Shown here piece by piece: positions 1 to 6,466 of a DNA stretch of 7,090 nucleotides. A program made the position numbers and the translations under genes. This stretch comes from Balneolia bacterium (GTDB lineage: Bacteria > Bacteroidota > Rhodothermia > Balneolales > Cyclonatronaceae): positions 1-7,090 of the forward strand of contig PXDL01000494.1 in the NCBI GenBank assembly GCA_003566395.1. Direction: 5' to 3'. A model generated the notes under the pieces. It was not told the origin of the DNA. It saw only the letters and a program-made list of their open reading frames with translations, and ran no database searches. Within the stretch, counting starts at the first letter, position 1, and each line of letters starts with the position of its first letter.

Positions 1-543
1 CAGGTTGTATGGCGTAGTGGAAGTATTTTCATCCCACTCGGCAGCACGGACGAACATCCGCATGGCTTCGTCGTAGCGTTCGAGCTGCATCAAAATATTT
101 GCATGAAGACTGATCGGAGCCACACCCATTACGCCTCTCGGCACATCGAAATTTCTAATCATATCGAGGGCTGACTCGTAGTTGCCCAGCTCAAAGTTAC
201 TTACGGCACCATAATAAAAGGCAAGATTTCCGGCTGTTGTGCGTCCGAATCTGCTCGTTATCTCTACAAAACCAGGTTCGAGTTCTTCATCACTGCCGTA
301 GAGAGCGGTTTCGAAATTACCTCTCAAAAACTGCTGTTCTGCGAACGTGATGGCCTCGCGGGCATTGGTTTCCTGGGCGGAAGTGTACTGAAAATACCAG
401 ATAATGCCGCCAACCAGTGCAATAAGCGCAATGGCTCCACCAAAAATTGCGGCTTTATGTTCACGGTAAAATGTGGTTGCGTAGGCGTAACCTGTTACTA
501 ACGCATCCGATTCAAGTTCTTCTCTGGAAAGTCTTTTTGACAT
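1..543 (-). CDS. Membrane-anchored tetratricopeptide-repeat protein (YfgM-like), 3' end cut by window edge
   Basis: An open frame of 181 codons starts at an ATG (541–543) and runs off the left edge without a stop, so the C-terminus is missing. The N-terminal 30 residues are charged, beginning MSKRLSREEL. One hydrophobic segment follows at about residues 31–51 (AAIFGGAIALIALVGG, then IIWYF), which should be an inner-membrane anchor with the rest in the periplasm. Two helix-turn-helix units with TPR character follow: about 106–132 (AFYYGAVSNFELGNYESAL) and about 142–170 (ANILMQLERYDEAMRMFVRA). This layout of one membrane helix plus degenerate TPRs resembles the TPR_21/YfgM group, whose E. coli member partners the chaperone PpiD at the Sec translocon. 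That role is family knowledge and is not shown here. The gene lies 77 bp after lolD with a possible promoter between them. The TPR assignment is fairly safe; the exact subfamily is not. Confidence 0.8.
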   Translation of the reverse strand, partial: MSKRLSREELESDALVTGYAYATTFYREHKAAIFGGAIALIALVGGIIWYFQYTSAQETNAREAITFAEQQFLRGNFETALYGSDEELEPGFVEITSRFGRTTAGNLAFYYGAVSNFELGNYESALDMIRNFDVPRGVMGVAPISLHANILMQLERYDEAMRMFVRAAEWDENTSTTPYNL

Positions 544-578
544 GTTTCAATTAAAAATGATTATGGTTTACAGAACAG

Positions 579-609
579 CTAAAATAAAGCGGTTTCACGG
601 AACAGACAA
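579..609 (-). promoter_or_regulatory. Candidate promoter for the TPR gene
   Basis: In the 77-bp gap between lolD and the TPR gene, the minus strand carries TTGTCT (604–609), exactly 17 bp, then TATTTTAG (579–586). It can be read as a sigma-70-like pair with 4/6 matches in each box. It can also be read as the Bacteroidota-style TTG/TAnnTTTG pair with about 20 bp spacing. Transcription would start about 25–30 nt before the ATG at 543. I see no terminator hairpin in the gap, so read-through from lolD is also possible. AT-rich gaps throw up such matches by chance. Confidence 0.35.
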
Positions 610-620
610 GTTTTGAAGCT

Positions 621-1322
621 TTATATTTTCACGATTTTTCCCTTTTCCATTTGGTAGGTAAGATCGCAGGCGGCAGCTATCTGTTTGTCGTGGGTTACGA
701 TAACAATAGTAAGGCCGAATTCTGTTTTTAGCTCGAACAATAACTCGAGCAGTCCGGCTGTGTTGGCCTCATCCAAATTACCCGTAGGCTCGTCGGCCAG
801 AACAAGGTCGGGTCTGTTTATAAGGGCGCGGGCTACCGCAACTCGCTGCTGTTCTCCGCCCGATAACTCCGAGGGACGGTGCTCCAGGCGGCCGCCAAGA
901 CCGAATCGGGCGAGCAAATCGCCGGCCTCGCGTTGAAGCTCCTTCAGGGATCGACCGGCTATCAGCCCGGGCATAAATACATTTTCGAGTGCGGAAAATT
1001 CGGGCAGCAGATGATGAAACTGGAATACAAAACCGAGATTCTTATTCCTGAAACGGGCCAGTTCCTCCGTATTCATGGCATTCAAATTATTGCCCCGGTA
1101 GATGACCTCTCCTTTGGTAGGACGGTCAAGCCCTCCTATAATGTGAAGCAGCGTGCTTTTCCCCGATCCGCTGGCCCCTACGATACAGATAAGGGATTCC
1201 GACTGAATACTCAGGTCAACACCGCGCAGTACATGAAGCGGTTCCCCTGTTTTTTTTTCGGAATAATCCTTGGTGATGCCGCGGGCTTCAAGAAGGATGT
1301 TTTCGTTGGATTGTTGTGTCAT
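621..1322 (-). CDS. lolD: LolD, ATPase of the lipoprotein-releasing ABC transporter
   Basis: This is a 233-residue ABC ATPase, the normal length for LolD. In the LolCDE complex two copies drive release of outer-membrane lipoproteins from the inner membrane to the periplasmic carrier LolA. The visible motifs are Walker A GASGSGKST (49–57), Q-loop Gln101 within FQFHHLLPEFSALENV (100–115), signature LSGGEQQ (153–159), Walker B LVLADE with catalytic Glu178, D-loop GNLD (181–184) and H-loop His211 in IVTHD. The FQFHHLLPEF segment after the Q-loop is typical of LolD, more so than of MacB or FtsE. The ATG start gives a short, unremarkable N-terminus. It lies 26 bp after ymdB with no terminator seen, so the two may be cotranscribed. 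The permease genes (lolC/lolE) are not in the window. No Shine-Dalgarno motif precedes the ATG. Confidence 0.93.
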   Translation of the reverse strand: MTQQSNENILLEARGITKDYSEKKTGEPLHVLRGVDLSIQSESLICIVGASGSGKSTLLHIIGGLDRPTKGEVIYRGNNLNAMNTEELARFRNKNLGFVFQFHHLLPEFSALENVFMPGLIAGRSLKELQREAGDLLARFGLGGRLEHRPSELSGGEQQRVAVARALINRPDLVLADEPTGNLDEANTAGLLELLFELKTEFGLTIVIVTHDKQIAAACDLTYQMEKGKIVKI

Positions 1323-1348
1323 AATAGAGTGAAAATTCCGAATCAGGA

Positions 1349-2164
1349 TTAACTCAGATTACTCGACTTAAAAGATGGATAGATGACCGGCTCAATATGA
1401 TCACATTTGCCGGTTTCCATATTAATCTTGGTGTGGATGGCGCAAAGCCTGTTATCCCCGTTGGCAGAGCTGTACCGGTGCGGCGTTTGAAGTAAAAAAC
1501 GCTTGATCGCCGTATCCTTGTCCATCCCGATTACAGAATTGAAGGCGCCGGTCATGCCCACATCGGTAATAAATCCGGTTCCTTTAGGCAGAATTCGGTG
1601 GTCGTTGGTGGGCACATGAGTGTGGGTGCCGGCTACAACAGAAGCGCGACCGTCCACATACCATCCGAAGGCCTGTTTCTCGGCCGTGGCTTCGGCGTGG
1701 AAGTCAATAAAAATGATATCGGTCTCTTCTTTCACTTTTTCAATTACCCAGTCTGCGGTTCGGAACGGGTCGTCCAGGGGCTGCATGAAGGTCCGGCCCT
1801 GCAAGTTGATAACTCCTATTTTCTCACTACGGCCGGGAATTGGATAAATGCCGTATCCGAAGCCGTGGGCGCCTTTCGGGTAGTTCAGGGGGCGGAGCAG
1901 ATTCTGATCGGTTTTCATATACCCGTAAATTTTCCACTTTGCAAAGCTGTGATTGCCGCCTGTAACCACATGTGCGCCCAGTTTATAAAATTGCTTTACA
2001 ATTTGCTCGTTGGTGCCCATTCCCTCATGAGCATTTTCTCCGTTGATGATAACAAACTCTGAATCGTATTTCTGAATGATGGAGGGAAGGAAGGTGTCGA
2101 GAAGAGAGATGCCGGAATCAGAAACAATATCACCGACAAACAACAGATTGAGATGGTCAGACAT
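1349..2164 (-). CDS. ymdB: YmdB-family metallophosphoesterase (TIGR00282), probable 2',3'-cyclic nucleotide phosphodiesterase
   Basis: This 271-residue protein has the full dimetal site of the YmdB family. I can place Asp12 (VGDIV), Glu43 and Asn44 (NGEN), Asn71 and His72 (GGNH), His156 (DFHAEAT), and His181 and His183 (HTHVPT). The Bacillus subtilis member hydrolyses 2',3'-cAMP and affects biofilm and motility gene expression; activity here is inferred from the conserved residues. The protein is expected to be cytosolic, as no signal peptide is seen. The stretch after GGNH reads SFAKW instead of the more usual TWDK, a local variation that leaves the metal ligands intact. The start ATG lies only 14 nt after the U-tract of the 6S RNA. 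The region before it is pure A/T with no Shine-Dalgarno motif. In several phyla ymdB adjoins rny (RNase Y), but rny is not next to it here. lolD follows 26 bp downstream. Confidence 0.9.
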   Translation of the reverse strand: MSDHLNLLFVGDIVSDSGISLLDTFLPSIIQKYDSEFVIINGENAHEGMGTNEQIVKQFYKLGAHVVTGGNHSFAKWKIYGYMKTDQNLLRPLNYPKGAHGFGYGIYPIPGRSEKIGVINLQGRTFMQPLDDPFRTADWVIEKVKEETDIIFIDFHAEATAEKQAFGWYVDGRASVVAGTHTHVPTNDHRILPKGTGFITDVGMTGAFNSVIGMDKDTAIKRFLLQTPHRYSSANGDNRLCAIHTKINMETGKCDHIEPVIYPSFKSSNLS

Positions 2165-2178
2165 AAAAATTTAATAAT

Positions 2179-2347
2179 AAAAAAAGGGCAGCGGGAATTG
2201 CAAAGAACCGTTTAAACACGGTGGGAATCCTCTCTTCCGGGTCCGCCTTCCACTATTTCCGTGAGGAACATGAGGCCTGCCGTTGCCGGAGGAAGCCGAA
2301 CTCCCTAAATATTAAGTATCGTTCAAGCAATAACCAACGCTGCCCTT
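2179..2347 (-). ncRNA. ssrS: 6S RNA (SsrS), regulator of RNA polymerase
   Basis: The gap between zapA and ymdB folds into a 6S-like rod. Counting from 2347 as nt 1, a perfect 10-bp closing stem pairs nt 1–10 (AAGGGCAGCG) with 155–164 (CGCTGCCCTT). Further pairs are 17–21 with 147–151 (ATTGC/GCAAT) and 24–27 with 140–143 (GAAC/GTTC). A large bubble of nt 28–42 opposite 126–139 follows. The apical arm then pairs 43–50 with 118–125, 53–57 with 110–114, and 58–61 with 103–106, and ends in small hairpins. Size (about 165 nt), architecture and position just downstream of zapA all match 6S RNA, which mimics an open promoter and sequesters housekeeping RNA polymerase. A U7 tract (2185–2179) directly follows the closing stem and may define the 3' end. 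The ends are estimated from the stem, not measured. No protein frame is credible here. Confidence 0.82.
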
Positions 2348-2353
2348 ATGAGT

Positions 2354-2359
2354 AATATA
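2354..2359 (-). promoter_or_regulatory. Candidate -10 box for the 6S RNA
   Basis: TATATT (5/6 match to TATAAT) lies on the minus strand between the zapA stop and the 6S closing stem. It is 6 nt before nt 1 of the stem, the right distance for a start at about 2347. I do not see a good -35 or -33 box upstream within the zapA 3' end. The promoter is therefore supported only by this box and its spacing. Processing from a zapA read-through transcript is an alternative. Confidence 0.4.
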
Positions 2360-2366
2360 ACACCTT

Positions 2367-2675
2367 TCAATGGCTATTAGTATCCTTAATTTCAGATAAA
2401 AGATCTGAAAGGGTACGATTGATCTCATCAAAGAAAAGTGAATTGAGGAGTTTGGTATCTCCGGCGTTGTGATTTTGGGCAATAAAGAGCTCCTCGGCTA
2501 TACTAAGGCAGCTCAGAACCAGAATGGTGGTTTCATTCTGGCTGGAAAGATGTTTTTTGTACTCGCGAAAACGGTCGTCTACAAACTGGGCGATTTCGTG
2601 CATCATCTGCTCGTTATCATCTTCCACCTTAAGCGGATACTGCCGCCCGAGAATACTTACTTTTATCGATTTCAT
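2367..2675 (-). CDS. zapA: ZapA, FtsZ-ring-associated cell division protein
   Basis: This 102-residue protein has the ZapA layout. An N-terminal beta segment (KVSILGRQYPLKVEDD, residues 5–20) is followed by a helix with the family's VDDRF pattern (32–36), and then a long helical C-terminal half (about 48–97) expected to form the dimer/tetramer coiled coil. ZapA binds FtsZ in the cytoplasm and crosslinks protofilaments, stabilising the Z ring. The length is normal for the family (about 90–110). The ATG overlaps the stop of the upstream coiled-coil gene in an ATGA arrangement, which suggests translational coupling. Unlike its neighbours, it has a clear GGAGG at good spacing. It is followed by the 6S RNA, a neighbourhood also seen in proteobacteria (zapA-ssrS). 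Confidence 0.9.
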   Translation of the reverse strand: MKSIKVSILGRQYPLKVEDDNEQMMHEIAQFVDDRFREYKKHLSSQNETTILVLSCLSIAEELFIAQNHNAGDTKLLNSLFFDEINRTLSDLLSEIKDTNSH

Positions 2676-2944
2676 TCGCTTTCCTCCAAATGCCGGTCGA
2701 TGCGTTTGATCAGCGTCATCAGCTGCTGTTTGAGCACAAGCCTGTCTTTCTGGCTGAGTGAAGGCGAAGCGTGCCGGCGTGCCACCTCATGGGTCAGACG
2801 ATCATTCTCCTTTTTGAGCCGGGTGTTATCCTGCTTTAGTTTTTTGTTCGATTCAATCAGCTTTCTGCATTCCACACCCATTTCCGTTAGGAGATTTCGG
2901 AAGGAATCGACCTGCTCCTGGGTAACTTTGGCGGAATCTTTCAT
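2672..2944 (-). CDS. Small coiled-coil protein between pheT and zapA, function unknown
   Basis: This is a 90-residue, highly charged helical protein. Leucines at 36, 43 and 50 fall in heptad register within a Lys/Glu/Asn-rich stretch (about 20–56), which indicates a coiled coil. A Pro/Ser break (59–64) separates it from a short C-terminal amphipathic helix (LVLKQQLMTLIKRIDRHLEE, 69–88). There is no membrane segment or signal peptide. I chose the ATG at 2942–2944, 10 nt after the pheT stop. The frame can be extended to a TTG at 2987–2989, but that would overlap pheT by 35 bp and use a rarer start codon. The stop overlaps the zapA start (ATGA). Small coiled-coil proteins recur at this position next to zapA in Bacteroidota. 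A role with ZapA in division, perhaps like ZapB, is a guess from context; I do not recognise a named family. Confidence 0.78.
   Translation of the reverse strand: MKDSAKVTQEQVDSFRNLLTEMGVECRKLIESNKKLKQDNTRLKKENDRLTHEVARRHASPSLSQKDRLVLKQQLMTLIKRIDRHLEESE
2683..2687 (-). promoter_or_regulatory. Shine-Dalgarno site of zapA
   Basis: GGAGG lies on the minus strand 7 nt before the zapA ATG, inside the last codons of the upstream coiled-coil gene (Leu-Glu-Glu-Ser-Glu). It is the only strong Shine-Dalgarno sequence seen at any start in the window and supports the overlapping ATG at 2675. It could partly be a chance effect of the coding sequence. Confidence 0.55.
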
Positions 2945-2954
2945 GAATTGTGAA

Positions 2955-5366
2955 TCAGGATCTGAGCTGGGCTCCGAAGGTTTTTTCAAGGTGTTTGGTT
3001 ACGCGGTTTACGGCCGGCTCTACGTCGTTCATGGTAAGGGTTTTTTCAGGTGACTGAAACGAAAGCCTGAAAGCAATACTTTTTTGCCCGTCGGCCAGCT
3101 GCTTGCCTTCAAAAACATCAAAAACCTGTACGTCTTTGAGCGTTTTGCCTGCTTTCCGGCGTATGCCGACCTCCAGCTCACCCGCGCTAACCGCCGAATC
3201 GGTAATCAGGGCGATGTCGTACTCGAAGCCGGGAAATTTCGGAACGGGCCGGTAACGAACCTGATCCAGCCCGGACACGAGCTCTGCCAGAAGCGACAGG
3301 TTAATTTCAGCAATACAGGCCTCTTTATCAAGATCGAATGCGGCGGCTCGCTCAGGGCTAACTTTATAGGCTGTGCCAATTTGGCCGCGCTTACTTTGAA
3401 AAATTATAAGGTTTTCTTCAGCCGTGGTTTCAATAAGTTCACTTACACGAAGCTGGGCGAAAAGGCTGTCGGTCAGTGCTTTAAGATCATGAAACCGGTA
3501 CGGAGTTTCGGGGCGGGTCCAGTGTTGGCGGTATTTATTTCCGGCAATACCGATCAGCAGACTGGTAGTTTCGTCCGAGCCTTCCACCCAGGTGCCTTTA
3601 CCTTTACGGAAAATCCGTCCGATTTCAAAAGCCTGAATGCCCGAAGCTTTACGATTGAAATTATAGGCAGCCGTCTTCAAAAAACCGAACGATAAATCCG
3701 GGCGCAGCACAGCCTGATCCTGAGAAATAGGATTGAGCGTAGGAATAAGCAGATTTTCATCGCCGGCTTTTTTGACTTTGGACGGCAGAAGCGAATTATT
3801 GTACAGCTCCTGAAGCCCCGCCTTCACACAAGCGGTGCGCACATCGTTGATGAATGCCTCTTCAAACGGAATTACCGGCGGACGCGCAAAGGTGATTCGT
3901 CCGGTGGTAGGAATATTATTGTAATCATAAATCCGGGCAACTTCTTCAATAAGGTCGGTTTCCATGCTTACATCGGGACGATAGCCCGGAATGCGGCAAA
4001 CCAGTAAATCGTTTTTTTCTGACGGACTAAACCCGAGTCGCTCCAGAATTTCTTTCATCCGGGAAACGGGAAGATCCGTTCCGAGGTACCGGTTCACACG
4101 ATCCGGACGCAGCTCTACTTCGGGCGCGCTGTAGGGAACGGGATGGATGTCCACCGCCGGGCCGCTAAGTTCACCTCCGCACCACTTTTGTATCAGCTCG
4201 GCGCAGCGAAGCGCGGCTTTCAGGGTGATGGTGGGGTCAACACCACGTTCGAAGCGATAGGATGAGTCGGTTTGAAGGGCCAGTTCCCGGGAAGTTTTGC
4301 GTACCGAAACCGGATTAAACCAGGCCGACTCAATCAAAATATCGCGTGTGGAATCCTGAATTTCTGAGTTTATGCCGCCCATCACGCCGGCTACGGCAAC
4401 GGGTTTTTCGGCATCACAAATAAAGAGAGAACCTGCCGGCACTTTTCGTTCTACTTCATCAAGCGTAGTGAATGTGGTCACCTTGTCAAAAGACTTGACC
4501 CGGATTTCGGGACCGGCAAGCATGTTAAGGTCGAAGGCGTGCAGCGGCTGACCGAGTTCATGAAGCACGTAGTTGGTGGCATCTACCACGGCGTTTCGGG
4601 GGCGCAGGCCGATCGCCTGAAGCCTTTGCTGTACCCAGGCGGGAGATTCCTTTACTTCAATGCCTTTCATCACAATTCCCACATAGCGACGGCACAAATG
4701 CTCGTCTTCAATGGTGATGCGAACATCCGGGTTGCCGTCGGGCTTGTGCGTGGTCTCCGGCAGCCTGACTTTTTCGGCCGGACTGGTAAACGTTTCTCCG
4801 GTAACCGCATACAAATCGCGCGCGGTGCCTGCGTGGCATGCGGCATCGGGGCGGTTGGGCGTGAGGCCGATTTCAAGCACGGTGTCTTTGGTCGATCCCT
4901 GAACTTCAGCAAAAGGAGTGCCCGGCTTGAGGGAGTTGTCGAGCACGAGGATTCCGCTGTGATCGGTGCCGGTGCCAAGTTCGTCTTCGGCGCAGATCAT
5001 GCCCAGGGAAACTTCACCCCGTATTTTAGACTTTTTTATTTTGAACGGATTGCCGTCAGGAAGCTCAACCGGAAGCACGGTTCCTACGGTCGCAACGGCT
5101 ACTTTCTGCCCGGCTGCTACGTTCGGCGCTCCGCACACAATCTGCACCGATTCGCTACCCGTGTTGACTTCACACAAAGTTAGTTTATCTGCATTCGGGT
5201 GCTTTTTTACGCTCAGTACTTCACCCACCACGACTCCCTCGAAATCGGTGCCGGATGTAGTTACCTCCTCGACCTCGAGACCGGTCAGGGTAAGTTTGTC
5301 AGCAATTTCAGTATCGGAAAGGCCGGTATCGATGTAATCACGCAGCCAGTTCAGGGAAATATTCAT
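2955..5366 (-). CDS. pheT: Phenylalanyl-tRNA synthetase beta subunit
   Basis: At 803 residues this is a full-length bacterial PheT. It pairs with PheS as an (alpha-beta)2 enzyme that charges tRNA-Phe, and the beta subunit binds tRNA and edits mischarged Tyr-tRNA. The domains in order are: an EMAP-type tRNA-binding fold at about 40–150 (KHPNADKLTLCEVNTG at 55–70, GEVSLGMICAEDELG at 117–131); the B3/B4 editing domain at about 215–395 (DATNYVLHELGQPLHAFD at 262–279, GVMGG at 327–331, ESAWF at 346–350, SSYRFERGVD at 368–377); a B5 domain at about 411–480; the inactive class II-like core; and an FDX-ACB anticodon-binding domain at about 710–803. In that last domain the usual FPxxxRD reads FPGFEYD, so the common Arg is Tyr. 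The gene starts 21 bp after pheS, without a Shine-Dalgarno motif. The coiled-coil gene follows 10 nt after its stop. Confidence 0.97.
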   Translation of the reverse strand: MNISLNWLRDYIDTGLSDTEIADKLTLTGLEVEEVTTSGTDFEGVVVGEVLSVKKHPNADKLTLCEVNTGSESVQIVCGAPNVAAGQKVAVATVGTVLPVELPDGNPFKIKKSKIRGEVSLGMICAEDELGTGTDHSGILVLDNSLKPGTPFAEVQGSTKDTVLEIGLTPNRPDAACHAGTARDLYAVTGETFTSPAEKVRLPETTHKPDGNPDVRITIEDEHLCRRYVGIVMKGIEVKESPAWVQQRLQAIGLRPRNAVVDATNYVLHELGQPLHAFDLNMLAGPEIRVKSFDKVTTFTTLDEVERKVPAGSLFICDAEKPVAVAGVMGGINSEIQDSTRDILIESAWFNPVSVRKTSRELALQTDSSYRFERGVDPTITLKAALRCAELIQKWCGGELSGPAVDIHPVPYSAPEVELRPDRVNRYLGTDLPVSRMKEILERLGFSPSEKNDLLVCRIPGYRPDVSMETDLIEEVARIYDYNNIPTTGRITFARPPVIPFEEAFINDVRTACVKAGLQELYNNSLLPSKVKKAGDENLLIPTLNPISQDQAVLRPDLSFGFLKTAAYNFNRKASGIQAFEIGRIFRKGKGTWVEGSDETTSLLIGIAGNKYRQHWTRPETPYRFHDLKALTDSLFAQLRVSELIETTAEENLIIFQSKRGQIGTAYKVSPERAAAFDLDKEACIAEINLSLLAELVSGLDQVRYRPVPKFPGFEYDIALITDSAVSAGELEVGIRRKAGKTLKDVQVFDVFEGKQLADGQKSIAFRLSFQSPEKTLTMNDVEPAVNRVTKHLEKTFGAQLRS

Positions 5367-5387
5367 AAAACCGGTGTATTGTAACGG

Positions 5388-6392
5388 TTAAAACTGTTGA
5401 AGAAAACGAAGGTCGTTGTCGTAGAGCAGGCGGATGTCGTCTATGCCGTAGAAAAGCATGGCAATGCGCTCAACACCCATTCCGAAGGCAAAGCCGCTGT
5501 AGGTTTCCGGATCCACATTCACGGCCCGGAGTACGTTTGGATGAACCATGCCCGCCCCCAGAATTTCGAGCCATTTGCCGGTTTTCTCGTCTCCCCACCA
5601 TACATCCATCTCAAGACTGGGTTCGGTAAACGGGAAGTAGGAAGGACGAATGCGATAGCGGACCTCTTCGCCGTAGATCATCTGCACAAACATAATCAGC
5701 GTGTCTTTCAGCTCGGCGAGGCTCACATGACGGTCCACATAAAGGCCTTCAACCTGATGAAACAGGCAGTAGGATTTTGCGGTGATGGATTCGTTCCGGT
5801 ACACACGGCCGGGCATTATGGAGCGCAGCGGCGGTTTTTGGGTCTTCATCAACCTGATCTGAACCGGGGAGGTGTGGGTACGCAACACGAGGTCCTGTTC
5901 ATCGGGACGGTCGCTTTTGCGAACAAAAAACGTATCCTGCATATCCCGGGCCGGATGCTCGGGAGGAAAATTCAGCGCCGTGAAGTTGTGAAAATCATCT
6001 TCCAGCTCCGGACCTTCGGCCACGGAAAACCCCAGACGGTAAAAGACCTGTTTGATACGATCCAGGGTTTGGGTAAGCGGGTGCAGCCGTCCGGTCGTGA
6101 TCGGGTAGGGGGGAAGGGTGATGTCGTCGGTGGCGGCGCGGCTTGCTTGTTGCCCCGAGGCAAGCTGGTCTTCGGCCTCTTTGAATTTGGTTTGGGCAAG
6201 CTGTTTAATTTCATTGACCTGCTGCCCAAATGCCCGTCGCTCTTCGGCGGCTACGCTTCCGATTTTGCCGAGCAGTTGAGTTACTTGTCCTTTTCTGGAC
6301 AAATAGGCGAGCCGGAAGGCTTCCAGTTCGTCTTTGGTCGTGATGACCGCGTCTTCAATTTCTTTCCTGAGCTTATCGGTTAGTTCACTCAT
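5388..6392 (-). CDS. pheS: Phenylalanyl-tRNA synthetase alpha subunit (catalytic)
   Basis: This 334-residue class II synthetase subunit forms Phe-adenylate and transfers Phe to tRNA-Phe in the cytoplasm. The N-terminal part (about 1–90) is the helical coiled-coil arm that contacts tRNA. The catalytic core shows motif 1 in the DRIKQVFYRLGF region (111–122), LRTHTSPVQIR (170–180), motif 2 GRVYRNE (195–201) with FHQVEG (211–216), the Phe pocket FPFTEPS (253–259), GAGMVHPNVL (279–288) and motif 3 GMGVERIAMLFYGIDDIR (304–321). Ala302 in GFAFG is the residue that sizes the amino-acid pocket in bacterial enzymes, so specificity for Phe looks normal. The length is typical. An intrinsic terminator ends 19 nt before the ATG, so expression depends on read-through, attenuation or an unseen promoter. 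No Shine-Dalgarno motif is present. Confidence 0.97.
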   Translation of the reverse strand: MSELTDKLRKEIEDAVITTKDELEAFRLAYLSRKGQVTQLLGKIGSVAAEERRAFGQQVNEIKQLAQTKFKEAEDQLASGQQASRAATDDITLPPYPITTGRLHPLTQTLDRIKQVFYRLGFSVAEGPELEDDFHNFTALNFPPEHPARDMQDTFFVRKSDRPDEQDLVLRTHTSPVQIRLMKTQKPPLRSIMPGRVYRNESITAKSYCLFHQVEGLYVDRHVSLAELKDTLIMFVQMIYGEEVRYRIRPSYFPFTEPSLEMDVWWGDEKTGKWLEILGAGMVHPNVLRAVNVDPETYSGFAFGMGVERIAMLFYGIDDIRLLYDNDLRFLQQF

Positions 6393-6411
6393 AGGTGGTA
6401 TGGACGGTTAT

Positions 6412-6443
6412 AAAAAAGGCAAGCCTATGTTAATAAGCTTGCC
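6412..6443 (-). terminator. Intrinsic terminator or attenuator between rplT and pheS
   Basis: On the minus strand GGCAAGC (6443–6437) pairs perfectly with GCTTGCC (6424–6418) around a 12-nt loop, followed at once by TTTTTT (6417–6412). It lies 23 nt after the rplT stop and ends 19 nt before the pheS ATG. It can end the rpmI-rplT transcript. Because no promoter fits between it and pheS, partial read-through or regulated antitermination for pheST is plausible. The 7-bp stem is modest but GC-containing. Confidence 0.8.
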
Positions 6444-6466
6444 CGTATCATCAAAAACGAAAAAGG

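Noticed and set aside
879..1352. Plus-strand frame of 157 codons opposite lolD
   Set aside because: It is a shadow of the lolD coding frame, with no motif of its own.
2210..2225. ACCGT/ACGGT small hairpin around GTTTAAAC
   Set aside because: It lies in the 3' side of the 6S central bubble and is best treated as part of that RNA, not as an operator or a separate terminator.
2945..2989. Extended TTG start for the coiled-coil gene
   Set aside because: It would overlap pheT by 35 bp and use a rare start codon, whereas the ATG at 2944 lies 10 nt after the pheT stop. It is not excluded outright.
2469..3053. Plus-strand frame of 194 codons across zapA, the coiled-coil gene and the pheT end
   Set aside because: It is antisense to three well-supported genes, and its Ser/Phe/Leu-rich translation is typical of an antisense artefact.
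3084..5384. Several plus-strand frames opposite pheT
   Set aside because: All are antisense to conserved PheT domains, with low-complexity translations and no family motifs.
5397..6383. Plus-strand open frame of 328 codons opposite pheS
   Set aside because: It lies entirely antisense to a clearly conserved synthetase gene, and its translation shows no recognisable domain. It is a codon-bias shadow.
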